DNA of 64,000 nucleotides from Tenacibaculum discolor (GCF_003664185.1 NZ_RCCS01000005.1:248001-312000), one strand, 5' to 3'. Shown: positions 16,401-25,314, counted from the first letter of the stretch. The notes: generated by a model not told the origin, from the sequence alone. Program-made: numbers and translations.

Positions 16401-16755
16401 AGAAAATGCTATTAAAGAAGGTAATGGTAATGCTAAAAAAGCATTAAAGGAAATGGAACAATTAGAAAATGAAATTTTAGAAAAAGGGTTTACTCAAGAA
16501 AGCATTAATAGAATGCAGCAATTAAACTATGAATTACTTAAATTAGATAAAGCAACTTTTGAACAAAATAAAGATAAACAGCGTAAATCAAATACCAATT
16601 TACAGGAGTTTAATAACAATACTACTAAAGAATTGAAGTTTAAAAAGTTGTTTTATAACCAAACGGAGATATTAAACAGACAATCACTACCTTTGCGCCA
16701 AAATTACAAAAAGAAGGTTCAAGACTACTTTAGCCTTCCAAAGGATAAAAAATAA
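13471..16755 (+). CDS. DUF4175 family membrane/coiled-coil protein
   Basis: 1094 residues. Two or three N-terminal membrane segments (about 28-47, 58-80 and 152-168), a periplasmic-looking beta region (about 190-490), then a very long charged coiled coil rich in K, E, Q (about 490-790) and Met/Gln-rich stretches (MQQMSQKMQQSMQSM). A low-complexity GKGKGKGK segment lies near 900. This matches the Bacteroidetes DUF4175 family, an envelope-associated protein of unknown function conserved next to housekeeping genes. Here it precedes ybeY and mnmG on the same strand. A scaffold role is only a guess. Confidence 0.85.
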   Translation: MGDFNKIQQKLEQFSKKFYTNELIKGSILFVSLGLIYLLFTLFIEYFLWLKPTARTILFWLFIAVEAFLFFRFICFPIFKIVGLQKGISFEEASKIIGNHFPEVKDKLLNVLQLQQNNQQSDLLAASIEQKSKELQPVSFNKAIDFSRNKKYVKYALIPFLIWGISMLTGTSSKLSQSFNRVVNHSVAYNPPAPFYFNLTAKDLRVIKGKDITVYLQTEGEVIPHETKIHFNNQQYFMESEGNGLFSYTFSEVQNPITFYASANRIESNEYSITIIKTPSIQNIALNLTYPSYIGKASETINNTGNLNVPQGTIIKWDIKTSETDTVTFIEKEKRTNFNQKENNEFEFTKRVLNNTNYQITTSNKNLTDYEQLQFSINVTKDEYPTINVNSNIDSISRGNAQFVGQIADDYGFKRLELVYYDKNNNQNTNNQLININKENIQTFYFEFPENLDLKEGIDYEMYFQVYDNDIVNGSKKAISRKFSYRQKTEEEIEEELLQEQKNYIENITNSLDQQQKSKKDLEKIQFDLQNKKNINWNDQKKIQNLIKRQEQYKQMMQRQTQKLQENFSEKKEENETLEQKKEDLKKRIEELKKLEKQQKLLDELNKLADKLKKEDLIKKTKELAEQNKQQERSLERILEMTKRFYVEQKMNQLANKLDDLSKKQEELSNKETNKEEQQQINDEFQKAKKELDDLEKDNKKLKQPMEMPSMEDLEKQAQEELNKAEENLEKNKASETKKSQKKAAEKMQQMSQKMQQSMQSMSAEMEEENMEGLRQILENLITFSFDQEALMNEFSSSNSSHPNFGKNLQKQHQLKTYFEHIDDSLFVLSMRVPSISSKIQDHLAQAHYNLDQSLENFADNYFQTGISNQQYVMTSANTLADMLSNTLDAMQNPKPGNGKGKGKGKSFSLPDIIQKQNELMEKMKQGMQKKNQGNPKDGKDGKNKGEKEGQNGEQSDDLDGELYQIYKEQSQLREQLENAIKEGNGNAKKALKEMEQLENEILEKGFTQESINRMQQLNYELLKLDKATFEQNKDKQRKSNTNLQEFNNNTTKELKFKKLFYNQTEILNRQSLPLRQNYKKKVQDYFSLPKDKK

Positions 16756-16842
16756 CGTATTAAAAAGCCTCTAGATTATATAAATACTATTGCTTTTTAA
16801 TTAAGTTTTTAAGACATTAATAATAGTTTTTGATATAAAGAA

Positions 16843-17259
16843 ATGATTGCATTTAATTACGAAACCGAGTTTCAATTAAACAATGAAGAAAACACTTCTA
16901 AATGGATACAGGAATGTATTGAAAAGGAAGATTTTGAATTAGGAGAAATCAACTATATTTTTTGTGACGACGCTTATTTACATAAAATAAATATTGAGTT
17001 TTTACAACACGATACCTTTACTGATATTATCAGTTTTGATTATACGTTAGGTAAGTTAGTTGGTGGTGATATTTTTATTTCTGTAGAAAGGGTAGAGGAA
17101 AACGCTAAAGAGTTTAATACTTCTTTTGAAAACGAATTACACCGAGTGATAATTCATGGTGTTTTACATTATATGAAATACAAAGATAAGACTGATGAAG
17201 AGAAGCAAATTATGCGCTCTAAAGAAAATGAATGTTTAGAAATTTTAGATAAAATATAA
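16843..17259 (+). CDS. ybeY: Endoribonuclease YbeY (rRNA maturation)
   Basis: 138 residues. YbeY is a zinc-dependent RNase needed for 16S rRNA 3'-end maturation and ribosome quality control. The metal motif reads HGVLHYMKYKD (about residues 105-115): the first two histidines of H-G-x-L-H are present, but the third ligand position of the classical H-x3-H-x5-H is Asp, and the usual Gly before the aromatic is Lys. The Asp variant is, as I recall, common in Bacteroidetes. Followed after 31 nt by mnmG, with a parS-like palindrome in the gap. Confidence 0.9.
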   Translation: MIAFNYETEFQLNNEENTSKWIQECIEKEDFELGEINYIFCDDAYLHKINIEFLQHDTFTDIISFDYTLGKLVGGDIFISVERVEENAKEFNTSFENELHRVIIHGVLHYMKYKDKTDEEKQIMRSKENECLEILDKI

Positions 17260-17263
17260 AAAG

Positions 17264-17279
17264 AGTTCCACGTGGAACT
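17264..17279. promoter_or_regulatory. parS-like palindrome 1
   Basis: AGTTCCACGTGGAACT, a perfect 16-bp palindrome between ybeY and mnmG. The core GTTCCACGTGGAAC equals the Pseudomonas-type variant of the ParB-binding parS consensus TGTTTCACGTGAAACA. Two related sites lie 1.9-2 kb away. No U-run follows, so it is not a terminator. Confidence 0.6.
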
Positions 17280-17290
17280 GACTATAAAAA

Positions 17291-19168
17291 ATGAGTTTAT
17301 TTAATACAACATACGATGTAATTGTAGTAGGAGGTGGACATGCTGGTAGCGAAGCAGCTGCAGCAAGTGCAAACATGGGAGCACACACTTTGTTAATTAC
17401 AATGAACTTACAAAACATTGCTCAAATGAGTTGTAATCCTGCTATGGGTGGAATTGCAAAGGGGCAAATAGTGCGAGAAATTGATGCATTAGGAGGTTAT
17501 AGCGCTATCGTAACTGATAAGACAGCTATACAATTTAAAATGCTAAATAAATCAAAAGGACCTGCTATGTGGAGTCCAAGAGCACAATCAGATAGAATGC
17601 AATTTGCAGAGTGCTGGAGAACGATGTTAGAACAAACAGAAAACTTAGATTTTTATCAAGATTCTGTTAATGGATTATTGTTTGATGGTGATAAAATTAC
17701 TGGAGTTAAAACTGCTTTAGGTTTAGAAATAAAAGCTAAAACAGTAATTATTACTGCTGGTACTTTTTTAAACGGACTAATTCATATTGGTGAAAAAACA
17801 TTTGGTGGTGGTAGAGCAGGTGAAGGAGCTTCAACTGGTATTACAGAAGATTTAGTTGCAAAAGGTTTTGAAGCTGGTAGAATGAAAACTGGAACTCCTC
17901 CTCGTGTAGATGGACGCTCTTTAGATTACTCTAAAATGACTGAGCAACCTGGTGATGATTCTCCAGAAAAATTCTCTTATTTACCAATAACAAAACCATT
18001 AACAAAACAACGTTCTTGTTATCTTACTTACACTAATCCAGAAGTACACAATTTACTTCGTGAAGGTTTTGAACGTTCACCAATGTTTAACGGTAGAATT
18101 AAATCTACAGGACCTCGTTATTGTCCATCTGTAGAAGATAAGATTAATCGTTTTGCAGAAAAGGAACGTCATCAAATATTTGTAGAACCAGAAGGATGGA
18201 ACACAGTTGAGATTTATGTAAACGGTTTCTCAACATCACTTCCAGAAGATATTCAAGATAAAGCAATACGTGCTATACCTGGATTTGAAAACGTAAAGTT
18301 TTTCAGATATGGTTACGCTATAGAATATGATTATTTTCCGCCAACACAGTTAAAACATAACTTAGAAACTAAGTTAATTAATAACTTATTTTTTGCTGGT
18401 CAAATTAACGGTACAACAGGTTATGAAGAAGCAGCTGCACAAGGTTTAATGGCTGGTGTAAACGCAGCTTTAAAAACCCAAAATAAAGAACCATTTATCT
18501 TAAAAAGAAGTGAGGCTTATATTGGAGTTTTAATTGATGATTTAATTACTAAAGGGACAGAAGAACCATATAGAATGTTTACTTCACGTGCTGAGTATAG
18601 AACATTATTAAGACAAGATAATGCCGATTTACGTTTAACAGAAAAAGCTTATAAATTAGGGTTAGCTTCTCAAGAAAGAATGGATAGGGTAGAAGAGAAG
18701 AAAAATAAAACTCAAAACTTAATCGACTTCATTACTAAATTAAGTATTACGAAGGAAGATGTTAATCCGATTTTAGAAAGTAAAAATTTAGCAACAATTA
18801 ATCAATCTATGAAATTGTATAAAATTGCTGCTAGACCTCAATTAACTTTTTCTGATTTTAGATCAATTGATAATCTTGAAAACTATATTCAAGAAAATGG
18901 AATTGATAATGAAATTATAGAACAAGTTGAAATCCATTTAAAATACTCTGGTTATATCGAAAAGGAAAAGAATAATGCAGACAAATTAAATAGATTAGAA
19001 AACGTACCTATTCCTTCTACATTTGATTATAGTAAAGTAAAATCTCTATCATATGAAGCAAGAGAAAAATTATCTAAAATACAACCTACTTCAATTTCAC
19101 AAGCGAGTAGAATAAGTGGCGTTTCACCAAGTGATATTTCCGTCTTGCTTGTTTACATGGGTAGATAA
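17291..19168 (+). CDS. mnmG: tRNA uridine-5-carboxymethylaminomethyl modification enzyme MnmG (GidA)
   Basis: 625 residues, the normal length. FAD-binding GGGHAGSEAAAA at about 13-24, the family segment CNPAMGGIAKGQIVREIDAL, and the conserved GTPPRVDGRSLD and GYEEAAAQGLMAG motifs are intact. With MnmE it adds the carboxymethylaminomethyl group to U34 of certain tRNAs. In many bacteria gidA lies near the replication origin with parAB; here MnmE and ParAB are not in the window, but parS-like sites flank the gene. Terminated by a hairpin containing one of those sites. Confidence 0.97.
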   Translation: MSLFNTTYDVIVVGGGHAGSEAAAASANMGAHTLLITMNLQNIAQMSCNPAMGGIAKGQIVREIDALGGYSAIVTDKTAIQFKMLNKSKGPAMWSPRAQSDRMQFAECWRTMLEQTENLDFYQDSVNGLLFDGDKITGVKTALGLEIKAKTVIITAGTFLNGLIHIGEKTFGGGRAGEGASTGITEDLVAKGFEAGRMKTGTPPRVDGRSLDYSKMTEQPGDDSPEKFSYLPITKPLTKQRSCYLTYTNPEVHNLLREGFERSPMFNGRIKSTGPRYCPSVEDKINRFAEKERHQIFVEPEGWNTVEIYVNGFSTSLPEDIQDKAIRAIPGFENVKFFRYGYAIEYDYFPPTQLKHNLETKLINNLFFAGQINGTTGYEEAAAQGLMAGVNAALKTQNKEPFILKRSEAYIGVLIDDLITKGTEEPYRMFTSRAEYRTLLRQDNADLRLTEKAYKLGLASQERMDRVEEKKNKTQNLIDFITKLSITKEDVNPILESKNLATINQSMKLYKIAARPQLTFSDFRSIDNLENYIQENGIDNEIIEQVEIHLKYSGYIEKEKNNADKLNRLENVPIPSTFDYSKVKSLSYEAREKLSKIQPTSISQASRISGVSPSDISVLLVYMGR

Positions 19169-19189
19169 ATTCTAATTTAGATTTACAAA

Positions 19190-19222
19190 AAATAAAATGT
19201 TCCATGTGGAACGTTTTATTTT
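19190..19222 (+). terminator. mnmG terminator containing parS-like palindrome 2
   Basis: AATAAAA-T-GTTCCA-TG-TGGAAC-G-TTTTATT is an extended inverted repeat followed by T-rich sequence, a fair intrinsic terminator for mnmG. Its centre TGTTCCATGTGGAACG (19198-19213) is one base off the palindrome upstream of mnmG, so it may serve both purposes. Confidence 0.6.
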
Positions 19223-19251
19223 TTTATGTATAATTGTTTAACCAAAAACCA

Positions 19252-20145
19252 ATGTTCCACAAGGAACACTCAACACAATTTATTAATTTGATTACAGAGA
19301 AAGAGTTCTACAAGAACTTAAAACCTTTTTTAAACTGTATTGATTATACAGTATCAAAAGAGAGTTATGAGGTTATGATAAATGAAGATTACAATATGTT
19401 AGTAACTTCTCCTGTACCTAATAACTTAGAGAAGTACTATGTTAGTGAAAATTACATTTCGCATACAGATAGTAAAACTTCTATTTTTGATAAAACATAT
19501 CAATTTGTAAAAAATTATACTTTAAAGAAAAAACTAAAATTAATTAATTCTTTTAATACAGAAGACAAATTAATTTTAGATGTCGGTGCTGGTACAGGTG
19601 ATTTTTTAAAAGTGTGTCAAAATGGTGGTTGGAAAATTACTGGTGTTGAACCATCTGAAAAAGCAAGAGTTTTTGCTAAGGATAAAAACATACATCTTTT
19701 AGAAAATCTTTCAAAAATAGAAAACAAACAATTTGATGTTATTACACTTTGGCATGTCCTAGAACATATTCCTAATTTAACGGAATATATCAAGCAATTA
19801 AAATTACTTTTAAAACCAAACGGTGTTTTAATTATTGCTGTTCCAAATTATAAAAGTTTTGATGCAAAACACTACAAAGAGTTTTGGGCAGCTTATGATG
19901 TTCCAAGACATTTATGGCACTTTTCAAAAACATCAATTTCAAAAATATTTTCTTTGTTTGAAATGAAAGTTGAAAAAACACTTCCAATGAAATTTGATTC
20001 ATTCTATGTTTCTTTATTATCAGAAAAATATAAGACAAAAAAATCAAGACCAATTCAAGCTTTTTTAACAGGATTAAAGTCAAATATAAAAGCAAGTCGT
20101 TCTGGTGAATATTCTTCTTTGATTTACATCATAAAAAAGGTATAA
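19252..20145 (+). CDS. Class I SAM-dependent methyltransferase
   Basis: 297 residues from the ATG at 19252; a TTG six codons upstream is possible but less likely. Motif I LILDVGAGTGDFLKVC at about 112-127 binds S-adenosylmethionine; DVITLWHVLEHIPN is the following acidic/post-I region typical of the Methyltransf_23/UbiG-like group. The C-terminal half (AAYDVPRHLWHFSKTSISKI) matches proteins that methylate small molecules or glycans; the substrate is unknown. The start codon overlaps parS-like site 3. Confidence 0.85.
   Translation: MFHKEHSTQFINLITEKEFYKNLKPFLNCIDYTVSKESYEVMINEDYNMLVTSPVPNNLEKYYVSENYISHTDSKTSIFDKTYQFVKNYTLKKKLKLINSFNTEDKLILDVGAGTGDFLKVCQNGGWKITGVEPSEKARVFAKDKNIHLLENLSKIENKQFDVITLWHVLEHIPNLTEYIKQLKLLLKPNGVLIIAVPNYKSFDAKHYKEFWAAYDVPRHLWHFSKTSISKIFSLFEMKVEKTLPMKFDSFYVSLLSEKYKTKKSRPIQAFLTGLKSNIKASRSGEYSSLIYIIKKV
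19253..19268. promoter_or_regulatory. parS-like site 3 (imperfect)
   Basis: TGTTCCACAAGGAACA: outer arms TGTTCC/GGAACA are intact but the CGTG core is altered to CAAG. It overlaps the start codon of the methyltransferase gene. Third member of a 2-kb cluster. Confidence 0.4.
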
Positions 20146-20210
20146 AACTCAATTTAAAGCTATTTTAACTAGTTTTTTACATTACAATATATAAATACCT
20201 TACTAAAATT

Positions 20211-20248
20211 TAAAAACCTCTTAAAAATCACATTTTAAGAGGTTTTTA
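20211..20248. terminator. Bidirectional terminator between methyltransferase and DoxX genes
   Basis: TAAAAACCTCTTAAAA-ATCACA-TTTTAAGAGGTTTTTA, a 16-bp perfect stem with a 6-nt loop between converging genes. Confidence 0.9.
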
Positions 20249-20288
20249 AATAAAGTAAACTTATTTAATAATAATACTTAAATAACTT

Positions 20289-20687
20289 TTATCTATTAAG
20301 TAAATAAACAGCTAAAATTGAAATTATAAAGTAAACTGCCAATGTCATAGCCCCAGCATAATCTTTTGCTAATCGTTGTCCAATTAATAAAAAGATTAAT
20401 GTTACTGCTGATAACTCTACACCTATTAAAGCAATATTATGATTACCTGTTGTTGATAAATGAAAAATTCCAACAAACATTAATGCACCAGCTAATAATT
20501 CCATAGCTAAAATTACAGCCAATAAAAGAGGTACTGAGTTTTTTAAAGGAGAATCTTTGAAATGTCCTTTAATAAAAGATAAATTTCCTTTCCAATCGGT
20601 TACTTTATCAATTCCAGATTGTAAAAAAGTAACGATTAAAAAAAGTAGAATTAAAATTTCTGTTATGCTTTGTTGTATAAGTTCCAT
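20289..20687 (-). CDS. DoxX family membrane protein
   Basis: 132 residues with four predicted membrane helices (about 8-26, 52-75, 86-104, 112-130). LIVTFLQSGIDKVTDWKGN is the typical first-helix/loop signature of DoxX-like small membrane proteins, which have been linked to redox and thiol homeostasis. Single gene flanked by a shared terminator; divergent from the SPFH gene. Specific function unknown. Confidence 0.8.
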   Translation of the reverse strand: MELIQQSITEILILLFLIVTFLQSGIDKVTDWKGNLSFIKGHFKDSPLKNSVPLLLAVILAMELLAGALMFVGIFHLSTTGNHNIALIGVELSAVTLIFLLIGQRLAKDYAGAMTLAVYFIISILAVYLLNR

Positions 20688-20822
20688 ATAATTGATTTTT
20701 TACAAATATAATTTTTAAAAAAGAATTGTAACAATTCAAATAAAATTCGTCTTATAAATATCTACTGTTAATAAGTAGTATCTTTATCAAAAAAATTACT
20801 AACATTTTAAAAATTAAAAACT

Positions 20823-21749
20823 ATGTCAATTTACATGTATCCGGTAATTGTTATCGGTATTCTAGTATTCTTATCATTATTCTTTATTGTTAAGCAACAA
20901 ACTGCTGCAATTGTAGAACGTTTTGGTCGCTTTCAAAGCATTCGTCATTCTGGTTTACAATTAAAAATTCCTATTGTTGATAGAATAGCAGGTAAACTAA
21001 GCTTAAAAATTCAACAGTTAGATGTAATTGTGGAAACAAAAACCTTGGATGATGTATTTGTGAAATTAAAAGTTTCTGTACAATACAAAGTAATTCGTGA
21101 AAAAGTATATGACGCATTTTATAAGTTAGATTATCCTCATGATCAAATTACATCTTACGTATTTGATGTAGTACGTGCTGAAGTACCTAAAATGAAGTTA
21201 GATGATGTATTTGTTAAAAAGGATGATATTGCAATCGCTGTAAAAGCTGAATTGAATGATGCAATGGCAGACTATGGTTATGATATTATAAAAACTTTAG
21301 TGACTGATATTGATCCAGATGCACAAGTAAAAGCAGCAATGAATCGTATTAATGCTTCTGAGCGTGAAAAGATAGCAGCACAATTTGAAGGAGATGCTCA
21401 ACGTATTTTAATTGTTGAAAAAGCTAAGGCTGAAGCTGAAAGTAAGCGTTTACAAGGGCAAGGTATTGCTGATCAACGTAGAGAAATTGCTCGTGGTTTA
21501 GAAGAATCTGTAGAAGTATTAAATAAAGTAGGAATTAACAGCCAAGAAGCTTCTGCTTTAATTGTTGTTACACAACACTACGATACATTACAGTCTATAG
21601 GTGAAGAAACTAATAGTAACTTAATTTTATTACCTAATTCACCTCAAGCTGGTAGTAATATGTTGAATGATATGGTAGCGAGCTTTACAGCTAGTAATCA
21701 AATTGGTGAAGCTATGAAGAAAGCACAGGAAAATAAAGACAAAGAATAA
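20823..21749 (+). CDS. SPFH/band-7 (stomatin-like) membrane protein
   Basis: 308 residues. One N-terminal membrane helix (about 6-24, [14 protein letters not shown]), then the SPFH domain: [20 protein letters not shown], ...[15 protein letters not shown], and a helical [20 protein letters not shown] region (about 190-225) typical of the stomatin/prohibitin oligomerising stalk. These proteins form membrane microdomain scaffolds or protease-regulating rings. Two nucleotides separate it from the YbjQ-family gene, so the two form an operon. Confidence 0.9.
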   Translation: MSIYMYPVIVIGILVFLSLFFIVKQQTAAIVERFGRFQSIRHSGLQLKIPIVDRIAGKLSLKIQQLDVIVETKTLDDVFVKLKVSVQYKVIREKVYDAFYKLDYPHDQITSYVFDVVRAEVPKMKLDDVFVKKDDIAIAVKAELNDAMADYGYDIIKTLVTDIDPDAQVKAAMNRINASEREKIAAQFEGDAQRILIVEKAKAEAESKRLQGQGIADQRREIARGLEESVEVLNKVGINSQEASALIVVTQHYDTLQSIGEETNSNLILLPNSPQAGSNMLNDMVASFTASNQIGEAMKKAQENKDKE

Positions 21750-21751
21750 TT

Positions 21752-22069
21752 ATGATATTATCTACTACACCATCGTTAGAAAATAAACCTGCTAAAGAAT
21801 ATTTAGGTATTGTTAGTGGTGAAACAATTATTGGTGCAAACATTTTTAAAGACTTTTTTGCCGGTATTAGAGACATTGTAGGGGGTAGGTCTGGTTCTTA
21901 TGAAAAAGTTCTAAGAGAAGCTAAAGAAATAGCTATGAAAGAGATGTCAGATAGAGCTAAAATGTTAGGAGCTGATGCTGTTGTTGGAATTGACTTAGAT
22001 TATGAAACCGTAGGAGCAAAAGGAGGTATGCTAATGGTTACTGCTTCTGGTACAGCTATAAAACTTTAA
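21752..22069 (+). CDS. YbjQ/UPF0145 family protein
   Basis: 105 residues. [40 protein letters not shown] and [15 protein letters not shown] are the standard UPF0145 (YbjQ) blocks, a small pentamer-forming domain often called heavy-metal-binding, with limited experimental support. Co-transcribed with the SPFH gene (2-nt gap), a pairing seen in other bacteria, so a role in membrane-microdomain function is possible. Confidence 0.85.
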   Translation: MILSTTPSLENKPAKEYLGIVSGETIIGANIFKDFFAGIRDIVGGRSGSYEKVLREAKEIAMKEMSDRAKMLGADAVVGIDLDYETVGAKGGMLMVTASGTAIKL

Positions 22070-22077
22070 TTAAATAA

Positions 22078-22106
22078 AAAACCGAAACATTAAATGTTTC
22101 GGTTTT
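22078..22106. terminator. Bidirectional terminator between ybjQ-like gene and tatA
   Basis: AAAACCGAAACAT-TAA-ATGTTTCGGTTTT, 13-bp perfect stem between converging genes. Confidence 0.9.
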
Positions 22107-22124
22107 CTTTTTATAATAAATATC

Positions 22125-22316
22125 TTATTTCTTATCTTCTACTTTATCTGTTTTCTCTTCATCTTTAGTAGCATCCTTAAATTCTTTGATACCTGTTCCT
22201 AAACCTCTCATTAATTCAGGGATTTTTCTACCTCCAAATAATAATAATACTAATGCAACGACAATAGCTATTTGCCATGGTCCGATCATTCCTAAAAATA
22301 TAGTAAGTAAATTCAT
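22125..22316 (-). CDS. tatA: Twin-arginine translocase subunit TatA/TatE
   Basis: 63 residues: membrane helix (about 5-21), the hinge LLFGGRKIPELMRGLGTGIK with the conserved FG and amphipathic helix, and a charged KDATKDEEKTDKVEDKK tail. TatA forms the pore through which folded proteins cross the inner membrane. tatC is not adjacent, as is usual in Flavobacteriaceae. A TATCTTTG -7-like box lies on the minus strand at 22344-22337. Confidence 0.95.
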   Translation of the reverse strand: MNLLTIFLGMIGPWQIAIVVALVLLLFGGRKIPELMRGLGTGIKEFKDATKDEEKTDKVEDKK

Positions 22317-22349
22317 TTTTATTAAATTTTGCGCAACAAAGATACGAAA

Positions 22350-23027
22350 TTAACTTCGGTGTTCTATTACTCCACCAATTACTTTTTTGTCTCTAAATAC
22401 TTCTGGTTTTCCTTTGTAAAAAATTGAACCACCAAACGATACTTTAGCATCTAACGTTTCTCCTGATTGTACTTCTACTTTAGATCCAGATCCAGCTTTT
22501 ACAGTGGTCATTTCTTCTACTAATAATTTGTATCCATGATACATTCCACCTAAATCAGCATTTACATTTTGATTCTTAGTTGCACCAGAAAGCCTAATAA
22601 CTGCTCCTGAAGAGCTTTTTACGTTCAAGTGTTTAACATTAACTACAAGGTTAATAAAAGCTCCTTCTTGAGCTCTAATTTCAATTTTTTGTTGTTTAAT
22701 GTCTTTACCTGTAATTGTTGCTCCTTCATTGGCATCAATAATTGATAAAGTTTTATTGTAATATAATGTTGCTTTAACTTTACCATCTGCCGTAGTTTCT
22801 GGGAATCTCAATAATATTTTTAGAGTAGTTCCATCCAACTTAATTTTAACTTTATCTGTTTTTTCTCCAGTAACTACAATTTTAGAAACATCAGATTTAA
22901 CGAGTTTTAAATCTATTCCATTATAAACTTTTACAATTGAAAAGTCTCCTAAATTTTTAGTTATGGTTGTTTGAGCTGATGCTAAAACGGTCATCAAAAA
23001 CAAACTTAATATTGCTAACTTCTTCAT
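22350..23027 (-). CDS. Secreted GIN-domain (DUF2807) protein
   Basis: 225 residues from the ATG at 23027 (four in-frame codons further upstream are also open). Signal peptide MKKLAILSLFLMTVLASAQT, then a right-handed parallel beta-helix-like domain: DFSIVKVYNGIDLKLVKSD, ...IDANEGATITGKDIK, SSSGAVIRLSGATKN, AGSGSKVEVQSGE. This is the head GIN/auto-transporter adhesin-type family, abundant in Bacteroidetes and exported to the periplasm or surface; function unknown. Located between tatA and rnr on the same strand. Confidence 0.8.
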   Translation of the reverse strand: MKKLAILSLFLMTVLASAQTTITKNLGDFSIVKVYNGIDLKLVKSDVSKIVVTGEKTDKVKIKLDGTTLKILLRFPETTADGKVKATLYYNKTLSIIDANEGATITGKDIKQQKIEIRAQEGAFINLVVNVKHLNVKSSSGAVIRLSGATKNQNVNADLGGMYHGYKLLVEEMTTVKAGSGSKVEVQSGETLDAKVSFGGSIFYKGKPEVFRDKKVIGGVIEHRS

Positions 23028-23118
23028 AATAAATTCCATTAGTTAATTGAGTATAACCAATAATTATACCAATACTATAAAGGCAAATGTCAATTTTTAT
23101 TGTTTAAACTACAAAACA

Positions 23119-25314
23119 TTAATGTGAAATAAGGTTGAAATCAAGATGCTTACGTTCCAAATCGGTGTGTTTAACTTTTACTACTACTTCATCACCTAAT
23201 TGAATCATATTTTTTGTTGATTGTCCAATCACAGCGTATTGTTTTTCATCAAATATATAATAATCATCTTTAATATCCTTGATACGAACCATACCTTCAC
23301 ATTTATTAGATTTTATTTCAACATAAATTCCCCATTCAGTAACACCAGAAACTACACCTTCAAATTCTTGATCTTTATGATCTTGCATGTATTTAACCTG
23401 CATATATTTGATAGAATCTCTTTCTGCTTTTGATGCTAATTCTTCCATTTTTGAAGAGTGTTTACATTTCTCTTCATAAATTTCAGCTTTTGGTGAATTT
23501 CCACCATCTAAATAGTGTTGTAATAAACGATGTGTCATCACATCAGGATAACGACGAATTGGTGAAGTAAAGTGGCTGTAATAATCAAAAGCTAAACCGT
23601 AGTGACCTATATTTTGTGTAGTATATTCAGCTTTACTCATTGAACGTATTGCTAAGGTTTCTACCATATTAGCTTCTCCTTTACCATGAACGTCTGATAA
23701 TAATTTATTTAAACTATCAGATGTTTTTTGACGTGTTTCTGTGTTGATTTTATATCCAAATTTGCTAACAATGTTCTGTAATGAAGCTAATTTTTCTACA
23801 TCTGGTTCATCATGTACACGATATACAAATGTTTTCTTACTTGGTCTTCCACTTGATAATCCTACAAATTCTGCTACTTTTTTGTTTGCTAATAGCATGA
23901 ATTCTTCAATTAGTTTATTAGCGTCTTTGGCTTCTTTAAAGAAGACACCTGTTGGATTAGCATTTTCATCTAAATTAAATTTTACTTCAACTCTATCAAA
24001 AGAAATAGCTCCTGATTTCATACGTTTCTTACGCATCTTTTTTGCTAATTCATCAAGTTTTAATGTAGCTTCAACAATATTTTCATCAACTTCATAAGCT
24101 TCTCCTGATAAAGAAACATCTGCTGGAATAATATTACTCTTATTTTCTATAATTGCTTGTGCTTCTTCGTAAGCAAAACGTTTATCAGAATATGTAACTG
24201 TTCTTCCAAACCATTGGTTGATAACTTGTGCTTTCTCATTCATTTCAAAAACTGCTGAAAAAGTTAATTTTTCTTCATTTGGTCGTAATGAACAAACTCC
24301 GTTACTTAACATTTCAGGAAGCATTGGTACCACTCTGTCAACTAGATATACAGAAGTAGCTCGGTCGTAAGCTTCGTCATCTAAAATAGTTTTAGGTTGT
24401 AAATAATGAGATACATCGGCTATATGAATTCCTATTTCATAATTACCATTTTCAAGTTTTGTAAATGATAAAGCGTCATCAAAATCTTTAGCATCTTTTG
24501 GATCTATTGTAAAGGTTAAATCACCACGCATATCTCTACGCTTAGCAATTTCTTCATTCGTTATTTCAATAGGTAATTCAGATGCTTCTTTTTCTACTTC
24601 AGCAGGAAATTCATAAGGTAAACCATACTCTAATAAAATAGAATGGATTTCTGTGTCATGGTCTCCTGGTCTTCCTAGAACTTGAGTAATTTTTCCAAAC
24701 GGATTTTTAGAATTCTCTGGCCAATCAGTCATTGTAGCAACGACTTTATCACCATCATTAGCTCCATTCAATTTACTTTGAGAGATGAAGATATCAGCAT
24801 ACATTTTATTACTGTCAGGTATAACAAATCCGAAGTTTTTATTCATTTGTAAAACACCAACAAATTCTGTTTTAGCTCTTTCTATAATTTCAACAACATC
24901 AGCTTCTAACTTATTACTTCTACGTTTTTTATATACGTAAGCTTTAACAGTATCATTATGTAGACCTTTTCCTAAGTTTACTGAAGGCACAAAAATATCG
25001 TGTTCAAAATCATCACAAATAAAATAGGCATTCCCATTAGAAGTAGCGTCAAGTGTACCTACATGATATTTACGATCTTCGTTAATTTGATATTTACCTC
25101 TATCAACTTCTTTAATTTTTTGATTTGCAGTTAACTCAGCTAATTTTTTAATAATCTGGTTCTTACCATCTGTGTCAGAAACCTTCAACTTAGCTGCAAT
25201 TTGCTTATAATTATAGTTTTTATTACTGTCTTCGTTAAGTATTTTGAAAATGTTTCGGGTAAGATCTTTTATTACTTTACCCTTTTTTTTGTAGATTTTT
25301 TTCTTTCTAGTCAT
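23119..25314 (-). CDS. rnr: Ribonuclease R
   Basis: 731 residues. N-terminal winged-helix region (about 18-75), two cold-shock/OB domains (about 80-215), RNB catalytic domain with IDPKDAKDFDDA at about 270-281 supplying the metal-binding aspartates, and a C-terminal S1 domain beginning EFEGVVSGVTEWGIYVEI. A 3'-to-5' exoribonuclease that degrades structured RNA and takes part in rRNA and tmRNA quality control. The very basic N-terminus (MTRKKKIYKKKGK) is typical of Bacteroidetes RNase R. Divergent from the lipid kinase gene. Confidence 0.96.
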   Translation of the reverse strand: MTRKKKIYKKKGKVIKDLTRNIFKILNEDSNKNYNYKQIAAKLKVSDTDGKNQIIKKLAELTANQKIKEVDRGKYQINEDRKYHVGTLDATSNGNAYFICDDFEHDIFVPSVNLGKGLHNDTVKAYVYKKRRSNKLEADVVEIIERAKTEFVGVLQMNKNFGFVIPDSNKMYADIFISQSKLNGANDGDKVVATMTDWPENSKNPFGKITQVLGRPGDHDTEIHSILLEYGLPYEFPAEVEKEASELPIEITNEEIAKRRDMRGDLTFTIDPKDAKDFDDALSFTKLENGNYEIGIHIADVSHYLQPKTILDDEAYDRATSVYLVDRVVPMLPEMLSNGVCSLRPNEEKLTFSAVFEMNEKAQVINQWFGRTVTYSDKRFAYEEAQAIIENKSNIIPADVSLSGEAYEVDENIVEATLKLDELAKKMRKKRMKSGAISFDRVEVKFNLDENANPTGVFFKEAKDANKLIEEFMLLANKKVAEFVGLSSGRPSKKTFVYRVHDEPDVEKLASLQNIVSKFGYKINTETRQKTSDSLNKLLSDVHGKGEANMVETLAIRSMSKAEYTTQNIGHYGLAFDYYSHFTSPIRRYPDVMTHRLLQHYLDGGNSPKAEIYEEKCKHSSKMEELASKAERDSIKYMQVKYMQDHKDQEFEGVVSGVTEWGIYVEIKSNKCEGMVRIKDIKDDYYIFDEKQYAVIGQSTKNMIQLGDEVVVKVKHTDLERKHLDFNLISH

